Notes under the pieces: model-generated
The model's input: the letters and a program-made list of their open reading frames with translations, nothing else
Databases searched by the model: none
What the model was told of the DNA's origin: nothing
Translations under genes and position numbers: made by a program
Shown here: positions 7,418 to 15,094 of the stretch, piece after piece
Layout of the letters: each line of letters starts with the position of its first letter
Position numbering within the stretch: position 1 is the stretch's first letter
Source: CAVZLD01 sp964522605
Lineage (GTDB): Bacteria; Planctomycetota; Planctomycetia; Pirellulales; Pirellulaceae
Direction: 5' to 3'
DNA: 19,087 nt
NCBI GenBank assembly: GCA_964522605.1
Contig: CAZFWV010000107.1
Span: forward strand, 1-19,087

Positions 7418-7506
7418 TCCCGGATAAGCGCGGAATGCGAGGTGTCTCTCGGAAAGTGCCACCCGATCACGCATGAGCGCGGAACGCGAAGACTGCCTCT
7501 CGGAAG
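7407..7506. repeat. Imperfect tandem pair of about 50 bp
   Basis: GTGCCACCCGATC starts both units (7407 and 7456). They share GAGCGCGGAA/AAGCGCGGAA and end in CTCTCGGAA. This is a diverged duplication continuing directly from the 57-bp array towards the tRNA gene. No coding content is seen. Confidence 0.55.
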
Positions 7507-7619
7507 CAGATACACGCGAAATTGACAATAGCACATGTCGGGAACGGGCGGGCGAGGATCCTGCCGAGTCGGAATTCGACACAACTTGGGTCGAACGGAA
7601 ACCGCGTCTCCGGAGACAG

Positions 7620-7693
7620 TGGGCGATGACGGATTCGAACCGCCGACATCCACGTTGTAAGCGTGGCGCTCTAACCAACTGAGCTAATCGCCC
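7620..7693 (-). tRNA. tRNA-Val (anticodon TAC)
   Basis: Read on the minus strand, the acceptor stem GGGCGAT (7693-7687) pairs with ATCGCCC (7627-7621), with A as discriminator at 7620. The D arm is AGCTCAGTTGGTTAGAGC. The anticodon stem CCACG/CGTGG holds the loop CTTACAA, giving anticodon TAC for valine. The T arm contains GGTTCGAATCC. The 3' CCA is not encoded and must be added after transcription. All four arms fold without mismatches in the main stems. Confidence 0.95.
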
Positions 7694-7707
7694 GGACGAC
7701 CCGCCAC

Positions 7708-7734
7708 CTTATGTCGGAGCTTTTCCGTTGTCAA
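7708..7734 (-). promoter_or_regulatory. Putative tRNA-Val promoter
   Basis: On the minus strand a perfect -35 TTGACA (7734-7729) and a -10-like CATAAG (7713-7708, four of six matches) are 15 nt apart. The -10 ends 14 nt before the tRNA 5' end. The spacer is slightly short, so the -10 position is the uncertain part. Confidence 0.5.
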
Positions 7735-7840
7735 TTGGGATTGGCGGGGCGTTTGAGCAACGAAACGGTTCCAGGTACCATTTCTGGCTGGAGGAACCGT
7801 AAGCCGCGCCCCGGACAACCGTTCGATCGAGTACGCCTCT

Positions 7841-8845
7841 GTGAATACCATCTTGACCGAATTCGTCGTTTCGATCGTGCTGGCCGGGCATTTGATCTGC
7901 ATGAATCTGGCTTCGGCGTTGCCACTGCTTTGCCTCTTGCTGCAGTGGCAGACGCGGCACGACAACGATTCGCCGGCACTTTCCACGCTGCGATCCCTCG
8001 CCTGGATTTCGATCGGTGCCTTGCTCCTGGGATCGCTGATGGGGATTGGTGTCGCCGCAGTGATGTGGTTGCAGCACGATCGCGCACTCGTTGATGTGCT
8101 GCCCCGATTCGAGCGAAAAATCTATTGGGGATTGGCCGAACTGGTGGTCTATCTCGCCGCCCTGGGACTCTATCTCCGTCTGCTGCCGTCGGCTAAGCCA
8201 GCGCGTCGAACCGTCTGGTGGACCTCAATCTTTCTGGCATTTGCTGCCGCGACAAACCTGCTGTATCACTTCCCGCCACTCTTCGGTGTCATGGTCATGG
8301 TCTCTCACGCACCGGAGATGGCGAGTGAGTCGATCACTGTCGACGAGTTTCGCCGCTTGATGATGACGGGGAAGGTGATGTCGCTGACGGTCCATTTCTG
8401 GCTGGCTTCGTTGGCGCTTGGTGCCATCTTCGCTGCCCACTTCGTCCTCCGATCGCTCCCGAATCAACCGCTGACAAAGAGCATCTCGGCATTCGTGCGT
8501 TGGGCGAGTGGCATCGCCTTGGCCACGACGGCAGTCCAGATCCTGGTTGGAACGTGGGTTCTCGTGCAAATCGGGCCAGTTGCTCAGAATCGGTTACTGG
8601 GTGGCGATTGGATCGCGACAACGTTGCTCGCGGCAGCCCTGCTGATGGTCTTTGCACTGCTGCAGCGGCTCGCGGAACTGTCCTTCAGTCCACCCGATAA
8701 AGGAAAAACGCGACAAGCCCTCCTTTGGATGATCCTGGTGATCCTCTTGATGACCGGATCACTGCGTTTTGCGGAGCGAATCAAGTCGGCCGGTCCCGTC
8801 ACCGCACTTACAAGGCTGTCCGCAGTCTGTCGCCAAACCTTGTGA
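7841..8845 (+). CDS. Eight-helix membrane protein, function unknown
   Basis: A 334-residue integral membrane protein. Hydrophobic segments lie at about residues 7-35, 52-76, 95-115, 124-153, 178-203, 218-243, 255-277 and 293-308. Several histidines are in or beside helices: H17 in LAGHLICMN, H143 in NLLYHFPPLFG, H156, H185 in SLTVHFWLAS and H200. That pattern is compatible with heme binding, as in cytochrome-b-like or terminal-oxidase-like proteins, but the cytochrome bd and heme-copper motifs I know are absent, so this is only a suggestion. The start is a GTG at 7841 with a weak ribosome-binding site; a later ATG at 7901 would remove most of the first helix. The next gene is 91 bp downstream with its own likely promoter, so it need not be an operon. 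Confidence 0.75.
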   Translation: MNTILTEFVVSIVLAGHLICMNLASALPLLCLLLQWQTRHDNDSPALSTLRSLAWISIGALLLGSLMGIGVAAVMWLQHDRALVDVLPRFERKIYWGLAELVVYLAALGLYLRLLPSAKPARRTVWWTSIFLAFAAATNLLYHFPPLFGVMVMVSHAPEMASESITVDEFRRLMMTGKVMSLTVHFWLASLALGAIFAAHFVLRSLPNQPLTKSISAFVRWASGIALATTAVQILVGTWVLVQIGPVAQNRLLGGDWIATTLLAAALLMVFALLQRLAELSFSPPDKGKTRQALLWMILVILLMTGSLRFAERIKSAGPVTALTRLSAVCRQTL

Positions 8846-8867
8846 TCGTCGGATGGTTGGCTATACT
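8840..8867 (+). promoter_or_regulatory. Putative promoter of CARDB/hydrolase gene
   Basis: TTGTGA (8840-8845) and TATACT (8862-8867) with a 16-nt spacer, overlapping the stop codon of the membrane-protein gene and 69 nt before the next ATG. The -10 matches five of six consensus bases, the -35 four of six. Confidence 0.5.
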
Positions 8868-8920
8868 ACGAGACCCTTCTGGCCGGTGTCCGTTCTCGTC
8901 CCTTATCCCTCGTTCTCCAC

Positions 8921-8927
8921 GGAGGAG
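8921..8927 (+). promoter_or_regulatory. Ribosome-binding site deciding the 8937 start
   Basis: GGAGGAG 9 nt before ATG 8937 (6 nt before GTG 8934). It excludes the upstream in-frame start at 8769, which would overlap the preceding gene. Confidence 0.7.
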
Positions 8928-8936
8928 CTTTCCGTG

Positions 8937-11900
8937 ATGAGTCTTGATCCACGGACACTCGTCAAGCAGTCGATGCGCAGACGACTCCACCGCCGACGTC
9001 GGACGGCAACACGCCATTCGGGCCGGCAGCGATGTTTCACGTTCGAACAACTTGAGCCCCTGACGCTGCTCGCCAATGGCACCGCAACGGTGGAGTTCAC
9101 CTCCGTTCCATCGGAAGTCGAACCGAACGAACTCGTCGATGTTTCGGTCCGTTATCGGTTGACGAACAATACGCGATCCGGACCTTGGGATGTGGAGCTT
9201 GGACTGTACGACGAAGACGCGGTGCTGGACGATCGCATCCGATCCATTTCGACGCAAATCAATCGGCAAAACGTCTGGTACGACTATACGTTTCGCAACG
9301 TTGATTTAAGCGACTATGACGACGCCGGCGACGGAATCGAACTCTATGCGAAGGTGGTGATCGACGACAACGATTTCTTTAACCCAGGTAATCCCGACGA
9401 CACGACTCCGGTAAGGAAAGTCACCGTCGGCACTCCCGATCTGGTGGCTTCTGGAATCTCCCTCAGTCAGTCGACGGCCTGTCCCGGCGAACGCATCAAA
9501 GTGGAATTCACAGTACGCAATCAGGGTGACAAGTCCACGATCTCCTTTTCGCAACCCACGGGCAGCAGCAACACCGCGATCATGTTGTCCGCCAACAGCT
9601 CGATTTCGAGCACCGACACCGAACTGGCCAAAGAATTCCTGGGTCCACTGCTGGCCGGTACATCGTCCGTTGAGTCGCGATCGTTCGATCTGCCATCGTC
9701 CGTAGCGCCGGGAGCCTACTACATCGGCACGATCGTCGATATCGACAACGTAATCAAGGAGGGAACAACGGGCGAGACGAACAATTCGAGTGCGGCGCCA
9801 CGCTCGATCACAATCCTCGACTGTCGACCAGATCTTCGCGTGTCATCCTTGACTGTTTCGGACACGACCGTTGCAGTTGGTGACGAAGTTGAAATCACCG
9901 CCGAAGTCGTCAATGATGGCCTCAGCAATGCGTCGATCAGCACCGTTCGCTACTACTTTGGATCGAACCGGGGCGGGCGCGACACTTACATCGGCCAAGG
10001 GATCGTTCCGAACATCGGTGTCTTATCCCCCGGAGAAACATCGACCGACAGTCCCACAGGCTTTCCGCAGCCGGATTTCTCGATCCCCAACGTCTCGGCA
10101 GGCACTTATTACATTAGCGCGTTTGCCGACGATCTGAACGACGTCGACGAAAGCGACGAAGGTAATAACCTGCGTTCTGTGGAGATCACGGTTGGGACGG
10201 TGCTGACCCAGTCCATCTCTCCGGTGTTTTGCGGGACGACCACCGGTCCCGGCGTGACGATCATTACCGCAGGATTTCAAGGTGGCGGGGGCCCGGGCTC
10301 CACGCCTCCAGACTGGACCCTGGAAATGGCGGAAGCGATCCTCGAGCGATCGGAGTCGCCCGGAAGTATCTTCGTCCACAACCCGACGACCAACACGTGG
10401 GTTACGCCAACAACACGAGGCGTACCGAGTGAGAACTGGGAAGGACGCACACCGTGGGTCAACAGCAATGACCTGGCCGACGAGATCGTCCTCGTCTTTG
10501 ACTGGACCTGGGAATCGAACGACCTGCAAGAAGGTTGGGTCGAGGCGGCCGCCGATAGCCTCTTCACAACTCTTGTCACGCCGTTTTCCTGGCCGGGCAA
10601 CGCCACAATAAACCTGCTGACTCGTCCCCTCCACTTCATTGGCCACAGCCGCGGTACGGTTCTCAACTCCCTCGCAGCCAGTCGACTGGCCTATCACTTT
10701 CCCACGGTGGCGATTTCCCAATTCACAACGCTCGACCCCCACCCATCCACGGTCCACAACGATCCTGGCTCCGCATCACAGTTACTGAACATTCCAGACA
10801 ACATTTCGTGGGCGGACAATTATTATCGGGAAGACGGACTGTACGAACTCGACGGTGATTTTGACGGAGTGCCCGTTCCGGCCGCCTGGAATCTTCAGTT
10901 GATCGAAAGCCAACTTCAGGGAGCCGGCTATGCGCAGGAACACTCCGATGTCCATTTGTGGTACCTCGCCACGATCAAGGAATCCGCCGCCGCCGTCGAA
11001 GACAAGAAATTGGACGAAGATTTCACCGATTGGTGGACTTCAGGCCAGGCGTACGATGCCCAGGTCGAGCCGAACAGCGGTCGCGATCGTGTTGGTTTTG
11101 CCCGCAGTCGCATCGGTGGACTGCCCCAACTGTACAGCCAAATGGATCGCTCACAAATGCAGCGCCCCCAAGCGCCGGCATCCGTGTTCAATGGAGATTT
11201 TGAATTCGGAGACGTTTTGCTCAACGAAATCCCCGGCTGGGAACGACACGGCGGTGGAGGCTCGGGCAACTTGGACACGTCTGGGGGAAACGGATATTTG
11301 CAGCTGAACCGCAACGATGACCAGCGCAAACACAACGCGTTGTACGTTCCTTCCACGGTCACGGGGATCCGTTTCGACTACTGGATCCATGACAACGACG
11401 AGTTCAACTCGAACGATGTCCTGGAAGTCTTGTTCGGCTCGGAGGTGCTCGAAACGATCTCGTTGGCGGAGGAAACGAATGGTTATGTTCGGAATCATCT
11501 CATTCCGCTGACTAGCACCCAAGTCGGTTCGGTGAGTGAATTGGAGTTCCGGTTAGGTGGCCCAGGTGCAATCGACTCGGGTGTGCGCATCGATAACGTC
11601 CACCTCGATGGAATCGTTCCCGGTCAGATGATCGCCATTCAGACTGTTCATCCGACGATCCTCAGCGGTCGCAATGACCCGTCCTTTGACTTCGACCAGA
11701 ACGGTACGGTCGATTCCGCGGACGGCATTCACTTCATCAATTCGTGTCTCGATTCTTATCTCGGAGATGCCGATCTGGATCGCGACTTTGATACGGCGGA
11801 CCTCGTCGCGGTGCTTCAGTCGGGCCGATACGAACAAAAGATCGCGGCCACATGGACTCAGGGCGACTGGAATTTCGACGGTTTCTTCGACACCGCCGAC

Positions 11901-12128
11901 TTTGTCGCGGCGTTACAGCAGGGAGCGTACGAAACGGGGCCCAGGCCGCGCGTCCCGGAGGCCGCGGCACTCGCCGCGCGGATCGCTGACTCGACGGCAC
12001 ACACGCCGGCTCACCAAGCACCTGCCAAAAACCGCTCGTTTCTCACCGACGCAGCCTTCGCCGTCGCAACCGCCCAGTCGGCCGACGGGGATCACGTCTG
12101 GCACCCACGGCGCGCTTTCGTCGCCTAG
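8937..12128 (+). CDS. Secreted CARDB/serine-hydrolase/dockerin-like protein
   Basis: A 1063-residue multidomain protein, probably exported. The Arg-rich N terminus is followed by FEQLEPLTLLA (36-46), a variant of the LEPR-XLL motif in which Arg is replaced by Leu. Residues about 167-295 and 298-419 are CARDB-like adhesion domains (paired PDLV/PDLR starts, ending with E.NN). A hydrolase-like domain follows at about 435-680 with nucleophile elbow HFIGHSRGTV (566-575, Ser571); Asp600 in TLDPHP and His673 in SDVHLWYL are triad candidates. A jelly-roll, carbohydrate-binding-like segment spans about 750-892. Dockerin-like repeats sit at 917-995 (FDFDQNGTVDSADGIHFI, GDADLDRDFDTADLVAVL, GDWNFDGFFDTADFVAAL). 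GGAGGAG (8921-8927) supports ATG 8937 or the adjacent GTG 8934. Substrate unknown. Confidence 0.85.
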   Translation: MSLDPRTLVKQSMRRRLHRRRRTATRHSGRQRCFTFEQLEPLTLLANGTATVEFTSVPSEVEPNELVDVSVRYRLTNNTRSGPWDVELGLYDEDAVLDDRIRSISTQINRQNVWYDYTFRNVDLSDYDDAGDGIELYAKVVIDDNDFFNPGNPDDTTPVRKVTVGTPDLVASGISLSQSTACPGERIKVEFTVRNQGDKSTISFSQPTGSSNTAIMLSANSSISSTDTELAKEFLGPLLAGTSSVESRSFDLPSSVAPGAYYIGTIVDIDNVIKEGTTGETNNSSAAPRSITILDCRPDLRVSSLTVSDTTVAVGDEVEITAEVVNDGLSNASISTVRYYFGSNRGGRDTYIGQGIVPNIGVLSPGETSTDSPTGFPQPDFSIPNVSAGTYYISAFADDLNDVDESDEGNNLRSVEITVGTVLTQSISPVFCGTTTGPGVTIITAGFQGGGGPGSTPPDWTLEMAEAILERSESPGSIFVHNPTTNTWVTPTTRGVPSENWEGRTPWVNSNDLADEIVLVFDWTWESNDLQEGWVEAAADSLFTTLVTPFSWPGNATINLLTRPLHFIGHSRGTVLNSLAASRLAYHFPTVAISQFTTLDPHPSTVHNDPGSASQLLNIPDNISWADNYYREDGLYELDGDFDGVPVPAAWNLQLIESQLQGAGYAQEHSDVHLWYLATIKESAAAVEDKKLDEDFTDWWTSGQAYDAQVEPNSGRDRVGFARSRIGGLPQLYSQMDRSQMQRPQAPASVFNGDFEFGDVLLNEIPGWERHGGGGSGNLDTSGGNGYLQLNRNDDQRKHNALYVPSTVTGIRFDYWIHDNDEFNSNDVLEVLFGSEVLETISLAEETNGYVRNHLIPLTSTQVGSVSELEFRLGGPGAIDSGVRIDNVHLDGIVPGQMIAIQTVHPTILSGRNDPSFDFDQNGTVDSADGIHFINSCLDSYLGDADLDRDFDTADLVAVLQSGRYEQKIAATWTQGDWNFDGFFDTADFVAALQQGAYETGPRPRVPEAAALAARIADSTAHTPAHQAPAKNRSFLTDAAFAVATAQSADGDHVWHPRRAFVA

Positions 12129-12270
12129 TGTGTTTGTCCAGGACGAGAGTCTTACGTTTCGAAAACGCACTTGGATGCGCGCTCGTTTCCCCCTGGGACG
12201 TCGTGCAGTTTACAGGGTTTGAATGGACCCGAGTCTCCCAGTTCTGCTTGCTGCGTGAGGTCCGATTCTC

Positions 12271-12473
12271 GTTTAACCGCACGGGCATCGCCCCGCGCAG
12301 CTCGCGCGGCCCGCTGGGCACGCGGTTAAACGAGCGGACCGAGATGCCGAAGTGAATTCTGTGGCATCGATTCGTTTAACCGCGCGGGCATCGCCCCGCG
12401 CAGCTCGCGCGGCCCGTTGGGCACGCGGTTAAACGAGCGGACCGAGATGCCGAAGTGAATTCTGAGGCATCTC
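12271..12473. repeat. Two tandem 103-bp TTTAACC palindromic elements
   Basis: Copies start at 12271 and 12374, period 103 bp, differing at only a few positions. In each, left arm CGTTTAACCGCGCGGGC (or CGCACGGGC) pairs with right arm GGGCACGCGGTTAAACGAG. Inside, GCGGG/CCCGC and CCGCGC/GCGCGG give extra small stems, so the whole can fold as a branched structure. The right side continues with CGGACCGAGATGCCGAAGTG, the same flank seen reversed at 4451-4470. High identity suggests recent duplication. Confidence 0.85.
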
Positions 12474-12639
12474 CAAACTGCACGACGTCCGGGGCCTCGG
12501 ATCCGGTGCGTGCAGTGCCACTAACATCGGTGCTGGCATCCGCCGGGTGTTTGACGCCTAACCTATTCCAGCTTCAGGGTTTTCGACACGAGGAGAAGCG
12601 GGTACCAGGAGCGGTGGCCGCGTCCTCAACACGGTCATG

Positions 12640-12667
12640 TTGACCGTTCAGGGGCAATCCTTATAAT
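12640..12667 (+). promoter_or_regulatory. Strong sigma-70-type promoter for dnaG
   Basis: TTGACC (12640-12645) and a perfect TATAAT (12662-12667) separated by 16 nt. It lies 142 nt before the dnaG start and is the best promoter in the window. It probably drives dnaG and possibly the sigma factor gene beyond. Confidence 0.75.
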
Positions 12668-12809
12668 TCGTCCCCACGTGCAAGGGAGGGCACGCGTCTG
12701 ACATATCCCGACCCGGGAAAACGCGCCGTCGTGAAGGCTGATCGCGTTTTCCATCCTTTCGTCAGCGTGGCCGCACTCTCGAGCCAGACTCCAACCGCAG
12801 GAGCTACTG

Positions 12810-14645
12810 GTGTCTATTGACCCGGACGAAGTCAAAGAACGCATTCGTCGCATGACCGACATTGTCGAGTTGATCGGCGAACAGATCCCGCTGCGCCAGC
12901 AGGGCCGGTTGTTTGTTGGACTGTGCCCCTGGCACGCGGACGCACGTCCAAGCCTGAAAGTCGATCCCGAGCGTCAGAATTGGAAATGCTGGGTCTGCAA
13001 CCTGAGCGGCGATTGTTACGAGTACGTCATGCGGCGCGAGGGGATGACGTTTCCGGAGGCCAAGCGTTACCTGGCGGATCGAGCTGGAATTCTGCTGCCG
13101 GAGCAATCGCGAGGTCCCCGCGCCACTCCGGGAAGCCCGGACGACAAGAATACGCTCTATCAAGCGATGGCCTGGGCGGTGGAGCAGTACCATCGCTATC
13201 TTCTTGACGCATCCCAGGCTCAGGTGGCTCGTGACTATTTGAGCCGGCGGCAGATTAACGCCTCAAGCATCGAGCGGTTTCAGGTGGGGTTCGCGCCGCC
13301 CGAGTGGACGTGGCTGCTGCACCGGGCGAAGAAAACGACTTTTTCGCCGGACGTTCTGGAAGCCGTTGGATTGGTGGCGATCAGCGAGCGAACGGGCCGT
13401 TATTACGATGTGTTTCGCGGCCGCGTCCTGTTTCCCATTTTTGATCCACAAAATCGACCTGTCGGATTCGGTGGACGGCGACTCGACGAACTGGTCGACG
13501 AGAACGAGAAGTCCGCCAAGTATATTAATTCGCGCGACACGCGGCTCTTCTCGAAAAGCGAGCAGCTCTACGGACTCAACTTGGCCAAGGATGCAATCCG
13601 GCAACAAGGTCGTGCGCTGCTGATGGAAGGCTATACGGACGTCGTGATTGCGCAGCAGTCTGGCCTGGAGAACGTCGTCGCGATTCTCGGTACGGCTTTG
13701 GTTCAGCAACACATCCAGATCCTTCGTCGGTTCGCACCCGAGGTCACTCTGGTGCTGGACGGAGACGAAGCGGGACGCAAACGGGCCAACGAGGTGCTTG
13801 AGATCTTTCTGGCCCACCAACTCGATCTGCGCGTCGCTACGCTGCCCGAACGGTTGGACCCTTGTGATTTTCTACTTGAGCATGGGCGTGAGGCGATGGA
13901 GACCCTCATCGCCGAGGCTCCCGATGCCTTGGAACACAAAATCTCGGTCGAGACCGACGGTCTCGATCTGGTGAATGACACGCAACGGGCGAACGCCGCG
14001 CTGCAGCGTTTACTGTCGATGCTCGCCAGTGCGCCAGAACCGCGGCTTGGCATTACTTCGTCCGAGCGATTGATTTGGGAAGAACAGATCCTGAATCGTT
14101 TGTCACGCTTGTTCCGCGTGACGGAAGAAACACTCCGCACCCGGCTGAGCGAATTGCGGCGGGCAAAACGAAGGGGCGATCGCCCACAGGTCGGAGCCGA
14201 GAACCACACGCCGGCCCTGCCCCAGTTGGAACGTTTCGAGCAGGAACTATTCGAACTGCTACTGCAAGTACCCGACGCAGCCCTCCAGGCACTCGAGCGC
14301 ATTCCGGAATCGGAGCTTCCCTCGAGTACGGGACGCACACTGCATCGGGTCATGTACGAACTCGCCAAATCGGGCGAGCAACCTAACTTTCACGACTTGA
14401 TGCGAGTTTGCGAAGATCCGGCAATCCGTCATTTGCTGGTCGACCTTGACATGTCCGGACGCGAGAAGTCCTGTAGCGAACCCGACCTGGCACTGAAAGA
14501 TCTGCTGCGAACTTGGGATCATCAACAGATTGACGCCGAGCTACGCCGTTGTCTGTTGGAATTGAGTGCGGGTGTACCCGACCCACAACGAGAACAAGAA
14601 TTGCTGCGGCAGACCTTCGACTTACGTCGTCGCCGTGAGCAATAG
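12810..14645 (+). CDS. dnaG: DNA primase DnaG
   Basis: A 611-residue bacterial primase, which makes the RNA primers for replication forks together with DnaB helicase. The N-terminal zinc finger ligands are C39, H42, C60 and C63 (CPWH ... CWVC), spacing C-x2-H-x17-C-x2-C; the usual CFGCG..GD sequence is altered to CWVCNLSGD. The core starts with FRGRVLFPIFD (202-212) and VGFGGR. The TOPRIM domain has EGYTDV (273-278) and DGDEAG (317-322), the metal-binding acidic residues. The C-terminal third (about 405-611) is poorly conserved, as expected for the helicase-interaction domain. The start is GTG 12810, with CAGGAG 7 nt upstream. It leads a same-strand series with the sigma factor gene, as in the classical dnaG-rpoD cluster. 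Confidence 0.95.
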   Translation: MSIDPDEVKERIRRMTDIVELIGEQIPLRQQGRLFVGLCPWHADARPSLKVDPERQNWKCWVCNLSGDCYEYVMRREGMTFPEAKRYLADRAGILLPEQSRGPRATPGSPDDKNTLYQAMAWAVEQYHRYLLDASQAQVARDYLSRRQINASSIERFQVGFAPPEWTWLLHRAKKTTFSPDVLEAVGLVAISERTGRYYDVFRGRVLFPIFDPQNRPVGFGGRRLDELVDENEKSAKYINSRDTRLFSKSEQLYGLNLAKDAIRQQGRALLMEGYTDVVIAQQSGLENVVAILGTALVQQHIQILRRFAPEVTLVLDGDEAGRKRANEVLEIFLAHQLDLRVATLPERLDPCDFLLEHGREAMETLIAEAPDALEHKISVETDGLDLVNDTQRANAALQRLLSMLASAPEPRLGITSSERLIWEEQILNRLSRLFRVTEETLRTRLSELRRAKRRGDRPQVGAENHTPALPQLERFEQELFELLLQVPDAALQALERIPESELPSSTGRTLHRVMYELAKSGEQPNFHDLMRVCEDPAIRHLLVDLDMSGREKSCSEPDLALKDLLRTWDHQQIDAELRRCLLELSAGVPDPQREQELLRQTFDLRRRREQ

Positions 14646-14696
14646 CGGAATTCACGATCCATGTTTAGGGATGACACAAGAACAGCTTCGGCAATT

Positions 14697-14771
14697 CCGG
14701 GAGGGCGAGGCTCCTGCCGAGCCGAGAATCATGTCGAGAGCTGCGGCTCGGCAGGAGTCTCGCCCTCCCGG
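14697..14771. repeat. Palindromic GAGGCTCCTGCCGAGCC hairpin
   Basis: Two 28-nt arms (14697-14724 and 14744-14771) are inverted copies with a single mismatch, separated by a 19-nt loop. The arms include CGAGGCTCCTGCCGAGCC and GGCTCGGCAGGAGTCTCG. The hairpin begins 51 nt after dnaG ends, so it could slow or stop transcription, but there is no T-tract. It is more likely a dispersed element. Confidence 0.85.
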
Positions 14772-15079
14772 CGTTCGATCCGAGAAGGGGAACTTGTTTT
14801 TGAGCCGTCCCTTATTGAAACCGTTCACCACGGCAGAGCCAGGAACCGACAGCTGAACACGTGAAGGAATGCTCTTTGCTTCCACTCGTTTTCGGCTTCA
14901 TGGCCGCGCCGCTTTCCTTAGGAGAAGACTTCGTTTCCTGTCCACTCCACGGTTCAGGTGATCTTGCGCTCACGGATGAGTGGCACGCCTTAACCGTTCG
15001 AACGCGCGCCTGACACCCCGCACTTGGAGGGCGAAATCGCGTTCGAGTCGTCGATGTCCTTTTCAGCGCAGGAAGTCGC

Positions 15080-15085
15080 AGGAGG
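15080..15085 (+). promoter_or_regulatory. Ribosome-binding site of the sigma factor gene
   Basis: AGGAGG 9 nt before the GTG at 15095, which fixes a non-ATG start for the sigma factor. Confidence 0.75.
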
Positions 15086-15094
15086 AATTGACCC

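Larger units (their letters stand above)
6706..7619. other. Long non-coding region with CACTGGC repeats
   Basis: More than 900 bp between the molybdoenzyme start and the tRNA 3' end without a credible gene. It has one single CACTGGC palindrome (6889-6905), the 57-bp tandem array (7097-7417) with an N gap, and an imperfect tandem pair of about 50 bp (7407-7506). The long open frames across the array exist only because 57 is a multiple of three. The molybdoenzyme ribosome-binding site AGGAGG occupies 6712-6717 at the left edge. Confidence 0.6.
12129..12809. other. Intergenic region upstream of dnaG
   Basis: This 681-bp gap holds two tandem palindromic elements (12271-12473) and the dnaG promoter (12640-12667). 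Between 12474 and 12639 nothing recognisable is seen. The transcribed leader before dnaG would be about 135 nt, with no riboswitch or clear attenuator that I can identify. Confidence 0.6.
14646..15094. other. dnaG-rpoD intergenic region
   Basis: 449 bp without a gene. It holds the leader module (14662-14685), a long hairpin repeat (14697-14771) and the ribosome-binding site of the sigma factor gene. No rpsU-like gene and no clear promoter are seen between the hairpin and 15095. Confidence 0.6.

Noticed and set aside
6838..7653. Long open frames on both strands through the 57-bp array, giving a 19-residue peptide repeat
   Set aside because: They stay open only because 57 is divisible by three, occur on both strands, run through the N gap and have no start signal or domain; the DNA is a palindromic repeat.
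14697..14771. Rho-independent terminator of dnaG
   Set aside because: The stem is long and strong but no T-tract follows, and it resembles a dispersed palindromic repeat; a role in termination is possible but not supported.
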